A stretch of DNA of 64,000 bases, taken from assembly GCA_031425035.1 (NCBI GenBank), contig JANPIN010000106.1, positions 17,842-81,841 of the forward strand, read 5' to 3'. The notes beneath the pieces were generated by a model that was not told the DNA's origin, searched no databases, and saw nothing but the letters and a program-made list of their open reading frames with translations. Positions within the stretch are counted from its first letter, which is position 1. Every line of letters begins with the position of its first letter. The translations under genes and the position numbers were made by a program. This document shows, piece after piece, positions 51,789 to 61,200 of this stretch. This DNA is from M3007 sp031425035 (GTDB taxonomy: Bacteria > Bacteroidota > Bacteroidia > Chitinophagales > Saprospiraceae).

Positions 51789-52538
51789 CTATAACTCGAA
51801 ATTCGGCGTCAATTCTTCTACCCGCTCTTCATAAAAGCGGTTGATATATGGCGCCACCTCGTCGGGATCATCCGTGATCAGAAAGAGGTTGAGATCCTCC
51901 GCATTGATATTATGATGACGTTCGAGCAGTACTTCGATGATCCAGTTGCGCAAACCTTCCCAGAATTCCTTGCCGATCAGCACGATCGGAACCGGCGTAA
52001 TTTTTTTCGTTTGAACGAGCGTGAGCACCTCGAATAATTCGTCCAGCGTGCCGAAACCGCCGGGCATCACCACAAAACCTTGCGCATATTTGACAAACAT
52101 AACTTTACGAACAAAGAAATAACGGTGCTTCAGGTTCCGGGCCGGGGCAATAAACGGGTTATGGTGTTGTTCGAAAGGCAGGTCAATATTCAATCCGACC
52201 GAGGTGCCGCTTTTCATCCAGGCGCCCTTGTTGCCGGCTTCCATAATACCGGGCCCGCCACCGGTGATCACACCATACCCTTCTTCCGTCAGCTTGCTGG
52301 CAATTTTTACTGCCAGTTCGTAGTAGTGGGAACCGGGTTTCGTACGGGCGGAACCGAAAATCGAAATACAGGGACCAATGTTGTTCAATACTTCAAAGCC
52401 ATCCACAAATTCGGCCATCACCTTAAACATCGTCCAGGAGTTCTCGCCGGGAATTTTCTTCCATTGTTTCATTTTGCGCGGGGCGCCGTTTTCATTGACT
52501 TTGGGGGGTACAGGGATGATATTTTCTAAATTTTCCAT
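51789..52538 (-). CDS. TIGR00730 / LOG family Rossmann-fold protein
   Basis: A 249-residue protein with ISIFGSARTKPGSHYYELAVKIAS near residue 59, the nucleotide/phosphate loop GGGPGIMEAGNKGAW near residue 91, and the family motif MPGGFGTLDELFEVLTLVQT near residue 158. The family includes cytokinin-activating LOG phosphoribohydrolases and many bacterial proteins that hydrolyse nucleoside monophosphates. Which nucleotide is used here is unknown. It is cytoplasmic and stands alone between the starch-synthase-like and Wzc-like genes. Confidence 0.92.
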   Translation of the reverse strand: MENLENIIPVPPKVNENGAPRKMKQWKKIPGENSWTMFKVMAEFVDGFEVLNNIGPCISIFGSARTKPGSHYYELAVKIASKLTEEGYGVITGGGPGIMEAGNKGAWMKSGTSVGLNIDLPFEQHHNPFIAPARNLKHRYFFVRKVMFVKYAQGFVVMPGGFGTLDELFEVLTLVQTKKITPVPIVLIGKEFWEGLRNWIIEVLLERHHNINAEDLNLFLITDDPDEVAPYINRFYEERVEELTPNFEL

Positions 52539-52673
52539 GCGTTATTGGTTAGGACAATGATCGAAAGCGATGTACAGGGATTACAAGTGTTGGCAAACGA
52601 TAAAGAGCTTGCCAAAGAGACAAGCCCGGTTTTTGAAGGATTAAAGCCCGTTTAAGCGACAAATGTTGCAAAA

Positions 52674-54911
52674 TCAGTGAATATTCCGTGGATCTACTTC
52701 GGTAAGCACCGCGCCGGCGAACTGACCGTTGAGCGAGCGCAGGTAGTCGAGCGAGTCTTTATCCGCCGGTCCGATCACGGAACGGGCATTAAATACTGCA
52801 ATGACCTGATCGGCGAAAGGCGCCAGTTCATGGGCATCGGAATAGTTATTAAGCGCGGCGGATTCCAGCAGAATATAATCATAGTGCTGCCGCAAATCGG
52901 CGAGGAACTGACGAAACTGTTCCGGGGCCAGCAACTCGGCGGGTGATTTCTGCAAGCCGTTGTTGCCGATAATATCCACGCGATGTTCTTCCGCGTCGCC
53001 GCCGGTCTTCGTTTTTTCCTGAAAAACATCGCTCATACCGTTGTCGCGAATGATCTTGTTCAGCAGAACGCGATTTGGCGTGGCCTGGTCGGTATAAGCT
53101 TCGGGCAGGGGAGTTTTGAAATTGGTATCCAGCATCACCACCCGTTTGTTGTTGGCCGCCAGGGAATACGCCAGTCCATGCAGGGTAAAGGTTTTGCCCT
53201 CGCCGGCTTTGGCGCTCACCACCAGAAAAATATGGTGGCCGGAAGCGATGATCTGCGACCGGATCTTGCGCATGCTTTCCCGAAACGACATATAGCGGGG
53301 CACATCCGACTGACCGGAAAAAATAATCCCCAGGTCCATGTTCTTGACCGGAATGCGATCCACGGCACCCAGCAACGGCAGGTTACCGCTGAATTTTTTG
53401 AAAATATCCGGCGATTGCAGACTATGATCCATGTAGGCCAGTAAAAACAGCACGATTACCGCCAGCGTTCCTACCACAATAGCCGCGAAAGCACTCAGTA
53501 AAACCTGGTGATTCGCCTCCGGCCATTCCGGCGTTTGCGCATTTTCGACCACGTGCAGCGGATTTTCGGCGTTTTCCAGGTTCAAACGGGCCTCTATGAG
53601 TTTGGTATTCACCAGATCGTATTCAGCTTCCGCACGGGTCTGGTCGGAGGACAGGTTCGTCGCTACTTCATCGTCTTTAACCGCCGTACGCAACTGGCCT
53701 TGAATACGGCCGATACGCTGGTTGATTTCCGAAACGCTTTGTTCGGCATCGATGCGGTCCAGATCAGCGCCCACCTTGTCTTTATACAGTTCCTCGCGCG
53801 TCCGCCGTGATTCATCCTGCTGGCGGGGTTTGCCGAGCGTACGGGCACTGCCGCGTACGGAGCGTTCCAGGTCGGTGCGGGCTTCGACCAGGGCTGCTTC
53901 TACATCCGGATCCTTTCCGCCGGCCTGTGCGCTTTGCTGAGTGAGCTGGCGCACTTTTTCCAGTTTTTCACTGGTTACTGATTTGTCCACGACCCGCGTT
54001 TTGGTCTCGCCGGCATCGTTACTGCTGCGGTCGTCCATATATTGCTGGATTTTCCCTTTCGACTCGGTGGCTGATCGCTGGGTCGCCTGTGCCCGTTGCT
54101 TGGCCAGTTCCAGTGCGGTGAGTTGGGTCGCCAGTTCTTCGCTTTGTTTACCCAGTACCGGCAGACCGCGGATTTGCAGGTAGTTGTAATAAAGCACTTT
54201 AATGCTGTCGACCACCCGCTTTTTATCCGCGGCAAGCTGGGCGAAATTGGCTACGCTCTTGCGTTTTTCCCGCACGGAAATGTTTTGGTAGTACGTTGTA
54301 AAACGCTTCACGTACAAATTGGCCATTTGCCGCGAAAGATTGGGATTGTCCGTAGTGACCTCGAAAGAAAGATAGTCGGTGGCGGCTTTGCGTTTTACGC
54401 TCAGGCTGTTGCGAATCGCGTCATGGTCATAGCCATAAGAACGGGCAATTTTATCCAGCAAATAGTCAAATTCCTGGCTGAAAGAAGGGTCGCTTAAGCT
54501 GTCCAGGTTGATTTTGAGTAACTGTGCTAACAGGGCTTTTTCTTCCTCATCGGTAAAACTGACCAGTTTCTTGTTCGGCTGCCGGTAAGGTTGCTCGGTA
54601 CCGCTGCCCTGGGCGGACAAGTCGTGGCGCAACATATCGATGGACAGCAATTTGATGGCCGAGCGCGATTGCGCGTATTCGATCAGGTTGGCAAAGGCGT
54701 TCTCCACCTGGTACTGCTGCACGAAAGCATCCGAATTATCCGCGTTAACGCCCTTGTAATTCACAATGCCGGTGGACACGATGACCGAGGCCTTGTAGCG
54801 CTCGGGTTTGCGTCCGATCATCAAAAAAGTAACGATAGCGGCGGCGAGCATGGCACTTAGAATCAGCCATTTTCGACGTGCCAGTATGCGGAGTAAATAT
54901 GAAATATCCAT
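52674..54911 (-). CDS. Wzc-like polysaccharide co-polymerase with degenerate BY-kinase domain
   Basis: A 745-residue protein. The Wzz domain opens MDISYLLRILARRKWLILSAM with the first membrane helix, continues as a long periplasmic coiled coil (about residues 200-460), and the second helix is near residue 480. The cytoplasmic ATPase part has Walker A KAGEGKTFTLHGLA near residue 565. Its A' motif reads VVMLDTNFKTP, where the usual second aspartate is asparagine, and the B motif reads YDYILLESAA, with glutamate for aspartate. There is no C-terminal tyrosine cluster. Wzc relatives control chain length in capsule or exopolysaccharide export. Kinase activity is doubtful, and no polysaccharide genes adjoin. 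Confidence 0.88.
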   Translation of the reverse strand: MDISYLLRILARRKWLILSAMLAAAIVTFLMIGRKPERYKASVIVSTGIVNYKGVNADNSDAFVQQYQVENAFANLIEYAQSRSAIKLLSIDMLRHDLSAQGSGTEQPYRQPNKKLVSFTDEEEKALLAQLLKINLDSLSDPSFSQEFDYLLDKIARSYGYDHDAIRNSLSVKRKAATDYLSFEVTTDNPNLSRQMANLYVKRFTTYYQNISVREKRKSVANFAQLAADKKRVVDSIKVLYYNYLQIRGLPVLGKQSEELATQLTALELAKQRAQATQRSATESKGKIQQYMDDRSSNDAGETKTRVVDKSVTSEKLEKVRQLTQQSAQAGGKDPDVEAALVEARTDLERSVRGSARTLGKPRQQDESRRTREELYKDKVGADLDRIDAEQSVSEINQRIGRIQGQLRTAVKDDEVATNLSSDQTRAEAEYDLVNTKLIEARLNLENAENPLHVVENAQTPEWPEANHQVLLSAFAAIVVGTLAVIVLFLLAYMDHSLQSPDIFKKFSGNLPLLGAVDRIPVKNMDLGIIFSGQSDVPRYMSFRESMRKIRSQIIASGHHIFLVVSAKAGEGKTFTLHGLAYSLAANNKRVVMLDTNFKTPLPEAYTDQATPNRVLLNKIIRDNGMSDVFQEKTKTGGDAEEHRVDIIGNNGLQKSPAELLAPEQFRQFLADLRQHYDYILLESAALNNYSDAHELAPFADQVIAVFNARSVIGPADKDSLDYLRSLNGQFAGAVLTEVDPRNIH

Positions 54912-55331
54912 GCGTCGGATTGGGTTGCAAGCAGGTACTGGTTATCAAACGATCCATGATCTTCCCCATAAATCAGGGGGACAAAGATACGGGCAAGTCT
55001 AGTTACGGCCAACATTGATCAAAGCCCGGAAGTGGTCGTTCCGAACAGTGTAAAAATCAGGCCACGATCCGGCGATCAACGTCAAACGCCCGGTGAAAGG
55101 GGTGTTTCGTAGAAAAAAAACCAGCCGTACGTCACAAAGGCAAATTTCCTGCGTTTGCAAACGGCTCGCAAACAAGGGCCTTGCATTTGGCGTTCCCATA
55201 AAATGTAAAAATCTTTGGGCCGTAGCGCTTAACCAAGCCGCCTATTTTCTGTTCATATCATAAATACTCTCGCGATGTTTCATTCCGGTCGCCTTTTTAG
55301 TTCATTTGATTTAGATAAATTCCTCACAGAC
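54912..55331. other. Intergenic region between wzc-like and prc genes
   Basis: 420 bases holding the minus-strand promoter at 54982-55012. A 66-codon minus-strand frame at 54999-55199 has no protein-like features, and I see no RNA structure or plus-strand promoter with a good match upstream of prc. Confidence 0.5.
54982..55012 (-). promoter_or_regulatory. Bacteroidota-type promoter of the wzc-like gene
   Basis: On the minus strand TTG (55012-55010), 20 bases, then TATCTTTG (54989-54982). The leader would be about 65 bases. Confidence 0.75.
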
Positions 55332-57458
55332 ATGAAATTGAAACCCACGTTGCTGGTCTTCTCGTTCATCGGTCTGACGGGGGCCGCTTTTTTGGTCAAC
55401 CGTTTCGGAAGCGTTAACTCCCCCGCTCCAGACCCGCAGAAAGAAGCCGCGCTGATGCAGGCGTTGTTGCAAGGCCTGAACCGCCTGCATTTTCAGCCTA
55501 AAACGATAGACGATACCTTTTCCGGTCAGTTATACGGCGAATACCTGCAGGATGTAGACGGCGGCAAACGCTTTTACAACCAGGCAGATGTGGACCAATT
55601 GAAAAAATTCCAAACCCAACTGGACGATCAGGCCAATGCCGGAACGTTTGAATTTTTCAACCTGGCCACGGAAAAGATGGATGCCGCACTGATCAAAACC
55701 CAGGGCTGGTACCGCGATATCCTGGCTAAACCGCTGGATTTTACTAAAAACGACCTGCTCGAAGTCGACGGTAAAAAGCAACAACCGGCAAAAGACGATG
55801 CCGAACTGCGCGGACGCTGGGAGAAATGGATGAAATATGAAGTGCTCAGCCGCGTAACGGAAGAACAGGAAAAACAGGATAAACCCGAATATAAAGGCGA
55901 GAAAAAAAGCTTTGCGGAGCTGGAAACGGAGCAGCGCAAAAAAGTGCTGGATACCTATGACAAGTGGTTCAAACGTATGCAGAAAATGGATCGCACCCGC
56001 CGGATGGAAATGTATTTCAACGCCATCACCAACGTGTTCGACCCGCATACCGGTTACTTCTCGCCCAAGGAAAAAGAGAATTTCGACATTCAGATGTCCG
56101 GTAAACTCGAAGGCATCGGCGCCCGCCTGCAAAGCGATGGCGAAAAAACTACGGTAACCGAAATCGTTCCCGGCGGACCGGCCTGGAAACAAGGCGATCT
56201 GCAACCTAAAGACGTTATCATCAAGGTGGGTCAGGGTAATGACGAACCGGTAGACGTAATGGGCTGGGACATCGACGATGTAGTGGGTAAAATTCGCGGT
56301 TCCAAAGGTTCGGTCGCCACGCTGACCGTACAAAAACCGGATGGCGCCGAAAAGGTGATCAAAATTACCCGCGACGTCGTGCTGATGGAAGAAGGATTTG
56401 CCAAGTCCCTGATCATGAAAAGCGAGTCCGATAAGATCGGCTATATTTACCTGCCAAAATTCTACGCTGATTTCACGCCGCAGGGAACGACTTCCTGCGC
56501 GGTGGACGTAGCCAAAGAAGTGGAAAAGTTAAAAGCGGAAAACGTAAAAGGCATTATTCTGGATCTGCGCAATAACGGCGGCGGCTCGCTCCGCGACGTG
56601 GTGCAAATGTCTGGCCTCTTCATTGAAGAAGGTCCGATCGTGCAGGTGAAAAGCCGCAACCGGAAACCGGAGATCATGGAAGACAATGATCAGAAAGTGC
56701 AGTACGGCGGGCCGCTGATCGTGATGGTCAATGGTTTCAGCGCTTCAGCTTCGGAAATTATGGCTGCGGCCATGCAGGACTATGGTCGTGCGGTGATCGT
56801 CGGTTCGGCCGGGACCTATGGTAAAGGCACGGTACAGCGTTTCCTGGATCTGGACAACGCCACCAGCGACGAATCGGTGAAGCCCCTCGGCGAAATGAAA
56901 CTGACCATTCAGAAATTTTACCGGATTACGGGCAAAACGACCCAGCTCGATGGCGTTACCCCGGATATTGTACTGCCTGATTTTTACAATCTGGTGGATC
57001 TGGGCGAAAAGGAAAATGATTTCCCCCTGGAATCGACCACCATCGAAGCCGTACCGTACAAACAGAACGCCTATCATATTGCCGATATGGGTAAACTGAA
57101 AGCTGCCAGCCAGGTGCGCGTAAAGGCGGATGAGACCTTCCAGAAAATTACCGACAATTCCGTGCGCTTAAAGAAACAAAAGGAGCAAACGCAATATCCA
57201 CTCCAACTGGAAAAATATCAGCAATGGACCATGCGCCAGAACGAAGAATCGGAGCGCTTCGAAAATATTTTCCAGCCTATTGCTGCATTCCAACTTCAGA
57301 ATCTGGCCACAGACATGGGCCAAATTCAAAGCGACACCTCCCGCATTGCCCGTAACCAGGATTGGTTGAAGGATAAGCAGAAAGACATTCAGCTCTTTGA
57401 AACCTTCCGGATTATGCAGGACATGATCAAAATAGATGCTTTGGCCGGCAAGCAATAA
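55332..57458 (+). CDS. prc: Tail-specific (C-terminal processing) protease Prc, family S41
   Basis: The start at 55332 (MKLKPTLLVFSFIGLTGAAFL) gives 708 residues with an N-terminal signal or anchor; a weaker upstream ATG lies at 55275. The PDZ domain (about residues 240-330) contains GIGARLQSDGEKTTVTEIVPGGPAW. The S41 core has KGIILDLRNNGGGSLRDV, the serine in GFSASASEIMAAAMQDYGRAV near residue 480, and the lysine in TYGKGTVQRFLDL. A C-terminal DUF3340-like helical domain follows. Prc degrades or trims periplasmic proteins at the C-terminus, often in lipoprotein and peptidoglycan-hydrolase control. The catalytic dyad is complete. Confidence 0.96.
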   Translation: MKLKPTLLVFSFIGLTGAAFLVNRFGSVNSPAPDPQKEAALMQALLQGLNRLHFQPKTIDDTFSGQLYGEYLQDVDGGKRFYNQADVDQLKKFQTQLDDQANAGTFEFFNLATEKMDAALIKTQGWYRDILAKPLDFTKNDLLEVDGKKQQPAKDDAELRGRWEKWMKYEVLSRVTEEQEKQDKPEYKGEKKSFAELETEQRKKVLDTYDKWFKRMQKMDRTRRMEMYFNAITNVFDPHTGYFSPKEKENFDIQMSGKLEGIGARLQSDGEKTTVTEIVPGGPAWKQGDLQPKDVIIKVGQGNDEPVDVMGWDIDDVVGKIRGSKGSVATLTVQKPDGAEKVIKITRDVVLMEEGFAKSLIMKSESDKIGYIYLPKFYADFTPQGTTSCAVDVAKEVEKLKAENVKGIILDLRNNGGGSLRDVVQMSGLFIEEGPIVQVKSRNRKPEIMEDNDQKVQYGGPLIVMVNGFSASASEIMAAAMQDYGRAVIVGSAGTYGKGTVQRFLDLDNATSDESVKPLGEMKLTIQKFYRITGKTTQLDGVTPDIVLPDFYNLVDLGEKENDFPLESTTIEAVPYKQNAYHIADMGKLKAASQVRVKADETFQKITDNSVRLKKQKEQTQYPLQLEKYQQWTMRQNEESERFENIFQPIAAFQLQNLATDMGQIQSDTSRIARNQDWLKDKQKDIQLFETFRIMQDMIKIDALAGKQ

Positions 57459-57479
57459 ATTAGCTGGCTGCTAATAAGT

Positions 57480-57521
57480 AACCGCCCGTTCCGAATACTC
57501 GGAACGGGCGGTTTTGTTTTT
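57480..57521 (+). terminator. Strong terminator after prc
   Basis: AACCGCCCGTTCCGA and TCGGAACGGGCGGTT make a perfect 15-pair stem with a four-base loop, followed by TTGTTTTT. Confidence 0.9.
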
Positions 57522-57542
57522 AAATAAATTAACAGCAGCAAC

Positions 57543-57977
57543 TCAATATCCGGTGATGTACTGCTGTAGATTTTGAATATGGTTTTCCTGCTCCCGCAGC
57601 ATAGCCGTAACAATATCGCCAATACTCAGGAGCCCGATCACCCGGTCATCTTCCAAAACGGGCAGGTGCCGGATGTGTTTCTCCGACATCATCTTCATGC
57701 AATCCTCAATTTCCTGTTCGGGTGTCATCACAAATACATTGTGGGTCATCACTTCCGTAACGGGCGTACTCTTGGCTTTTCGCCCGGCAATAATGCCTTT
57801 ACGAGCATAGTCACGTTCCGAAAAAATACCCACTAAACGATCATTTTCGATAACCATAACGGCGCCCACTTTACGGTCGGCCATTAGTTCCAGGGCATGG
57901 ATCACCATTTGATCAGGACGCACCGCGAACACGGCATTGGTGGGTTTTTCAGCGAGCAATTGGCGGACGGTCGGCAT
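57543..57977 (-). CDS. Tandem CBS-domain protein
   Basis: A 144-residue protein consisting of two CBS motifs: VRPDQMVIHALELMADRKVGAVMVIENDRLVGIFSERDYARKG and MTPEQEIEDCMKMMSEKHIRHLPVLEDDRVIGLLSIGDIV. A short tail with an amphipathic helix ends it (EQENHIQNLQQYITGY). CBS pairs bind adenosine nucleotides and act as sensors for attached or partner enzymes. No such enzyme is adjacent, so this is a stand-alone Bateman module. It is read from the opposite strand and ends close to the prc terminator. Confidence 0.9.
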   Translation of the reverse strand: MPTVRQLLAEKPTNAVFAVRPDQMVIHALELMADRKVGAVMVIENDRLVGIFSERDYARKGIIAGRKAKSTPVTEVMTHNVFVMTPEQEIEDCMKMMSEKHIRHLPVLEDDRVIGLLSIGDIVTAMLREQENHIQNLQQYITGY

Positions 57978-58297
57978 AGTGATTGTTTAGTTAAAAGTTC
58001 GATGGATAATCTAAATAGCTGAAGTGAATGGCAAATTATAGATTTTATAAGGACAATAGCAATATTAGCCCTTTAAAAAATTGTAAAAATTTGGCAGGGC
58101 AATAAAAAAGGGCATGTAAACTCTATTACACCAATTTTTTCTTTACCGTAAAAAGGAGATTCTATTTCCGCTTGGCAAGTTCGGCTTACCACAATTGTCC
58201 ATGTTTTGCCAAATAACCGGCTGGTGAACCGCCCATCTAAAGGAATTTATACATTCGCCCTCCTTTTAGTCCCTTTCACTTACTTACCGTCCATATC
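57978..58297. other. Intergenic region before the giant protease gene
   Basis: 320 AT-rich bases between two divergent genes. TACATTCG at about 58249-58256, one base off the -7 consensus, is the only promoter-like string noticed. No small gene or RNA structure is recognised. Confidence 0.4.
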
Positions 58298-61200
58298 ATG
58301 CTAAGACATTTCCTTTTTTTGCTTCCCTTTTTTCTTGGGCAGTCTGCTGTGGCTCAAAATATGTGGGCAGAAATGCCGGCCGCAAAAGTTCCCTTAACGG
58401 GGGAACGCCTGATAGTACCGCAGGTGTACCGCAGTTTTCAACTCGATTTGAATAGTCTGCAACCTTTGTTATCTGCAGCACCGGAACGCTTTACTTTGGC
58501 GGCGGCAGATAATGCCACGGTACTGACGCTGCCCATGCCCGACGGCAGCAGCAGCCAGTTCCGGCTTTATGAATCGCCCGTTATGGCGCCTGCGCTACAA
58601 GCCAAATATCCGGAGATCCGCTGCTTCACTGGTCGCGGTGTGGACGACCCGACTGCCCTGTTAAAATGCGACCTGACGCCGACCGGTTTTCATGCCCAGG
58701 TTCTACGGGCGGGTCGCAGCACCGTATTCATCGACCCTTTTCAAACGGGCGACCGGCAGCACTACGTGGTCTATTTGAAAAAGGACTATCTGCCGGCTGC
58801 GGACAATACACCTTTCAGCTGCGGTGTCGATCTGCCGGCCGCAACTGAATTACACCTTGGCGCCCAACCTGATTTTGCCGGTGATTGCCAGTTGCGACAC
58901 TACCGCCTGGCCCTGGCCTGTACGGGTGAATATGCCGCTTTTCAGGGCGGTACCAAACCGCTGGTACTGGCAGCCATGAACACTTCGATGAATCGCATCA
59001 ATGGGGTGTATGAAAATGAATTTGCCGTTACCATGCAGATCATCGCCAACAATGACCTGCTCATTTACCTGAATGGCGCCACCGATCCCTATACCAACAA
59101 TGACGGCGGCACCATGCTGGATGAAAACGTGGCCACCTGTAACTCTGTGATCGGCGCGGCCAACTACGACCTTGGACACGTGTTCAGTACGGGCGGCGGC
59201 GGTATTGCCGGTCTGGGTGTGGTATGTGGGGGCAGTAAAGCCTGGGGCGTGACCGGTGGTGGTTCTCCCATCGGCGACCCTTTTGATATTGACTATGTCG
59301 CCCACGAAATGGGCCATCAGTTCGGCGCCAGTCATACGCAGAACAACGACTGCAACCGCTCGGGCAATGCGTCCATGGAACCTGGTAGTGCATCGACCAT
59401 CATGGGTTATGCGGGCATTTGCGGTCCCAATGTACAATCGAACAGCGATGATTATTTCCACGCCATCAACGTGCAGGAAGTGAATAATTTCATTACCGGA
59501 AATGGCAATGGCTGCGCCGTCAAGATCAATATTGGCAATAGCAAACCGACCGTGAACGGCGGCCTGGACCGCACGATCCCGAAAGGTACGCCCTTCGCTT
59601 TGACGGCGGTGGGCGCGGATGTGAACGGCGATACGCTTACCTACTGCTGGGAACAGATGGACCCGGAATTTGCCACCATGCCGCCGGTAGCGACCAGTGC
59701 AACGGGGCCCTTGTTCCGTTCTTTTCTGCCGACGGTAAATCCTACCCGCTATTTCCCACGTTTATCAGATCTGGTGGCTAACACCAATTTCGATTGGGAA
59801 GAGCTACCCGGCGTAGCCCGTAACATGAAATTCCGGGTGACTGTACGCGACAATAACTACAATGGCGGTTGCACCGGTGAGGATAATGTGGTGATAACCG
59901 TGGCCGGCACTGCCGGTCCGTTGTTGGTCACAGCGCCCAACACCAATGTCACCTGGCTGGTCGGTTCTGCCCAGACGGTTACCTGGAACGTGGCCGGCAC
60001 CGATCTGGCGCCGGTGAGTTGCAGCAACGTCAAACTGCTGCTCTCGACCGACGGCGGGTTCACTTATCCGGTTGTGCTGGCCAGTAGTGTCGCCAACACG
60101 GGTACTGCCATGGTGACCGTACCCAATAATATTTCCACCACCTGCCGGGTGAAAGTGGAAGCCGTAGGCAATATTTTCTATGATATTTCCAACACGAATT
60201 TTAAAATTCAGACACCGCCGACCCCGACTTTCTTACTGACGGCCGCCGTGGATGACCTGCAAATATGTGCCGGTTCAAATGCCGTATATGGCATTGCTGT
60301 GGATGCTGTGGCCGGTTTTAATAGCCCGGTTCAACTTACACTAAGTGGAGCTCCAGCCGGCGCGACCGTTTCGGTCAGCCCGAATCCGGTATCAGCTATC
60401 GGTTGGTCGGTGGTGAATATATCTGGCTTAACGCCCATGATGGCCGGCGTTTATAACATGACGTTGCAAGGGCTGGGCGCCAGCATTCAGCAGACGATCA
60501 ATCTGCATTTGACCGTACTGCCCGGGCAGCCACAGGGTATAGCCACCGGTGTCAGTCCGGTGGAAGGCGCGGTTGACGTGGCCGCCAGCCCCATATTTAC
60601 CTGGGCAACCGTAGTGTATGCGCAAACATATTTGGTAGAAATCGCCACCAATCCGGTGTTCGCCGCCGGATCCGTCGTGGTAAGCGAGGAGACCAGTAAC
60701 GACAGTTTGTTCAACGTGCCACTACAACCGGGCACGGTGTACTACTGGCGGGTACGGGCCGACAATGAGTGCGGGTTGGGTAATTTTTCGGCTGTGCAGG
60801 CATTTGTAACCAGCCGGACGATTTGTAATCAGATTTTTGCCAGTTTTGACATACCGAAAACGATAGATCCGAATTCGGTAAATACTGTACAATCCAGTTT
60901 GCAGGTCAATGCTACCAAGCGCATCAGCGATGTAAATGTATTCGTGGGCATCGATCATACCTGGGTCGGAGATCTTTCTGCAACACTGACCAGTCCGGCG
61001 GGCCAAAATTTCCTGTTGTTTGCCCAGCCGGGTGTACCAGCGGACGATTATGGGTGCAGCGGTGATAATGTGGAGGTTACCCTCGATGATGATGCGGCCT
61101 TACTGGCAGCCGATTTAGAGAATACCTGCAATGGCAATTCGCCGGCGGTGGCCGGTATTTTCCGGCCGGTGCAATCGCTGGCTGCGCTCAACGGGCAACT

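Noticed and set aside
54999..55199. 66-residue minus-strand frame upstream of the wzc-like gene
   Set aside because: It crosses the wzc promoter and has no protein-like features.
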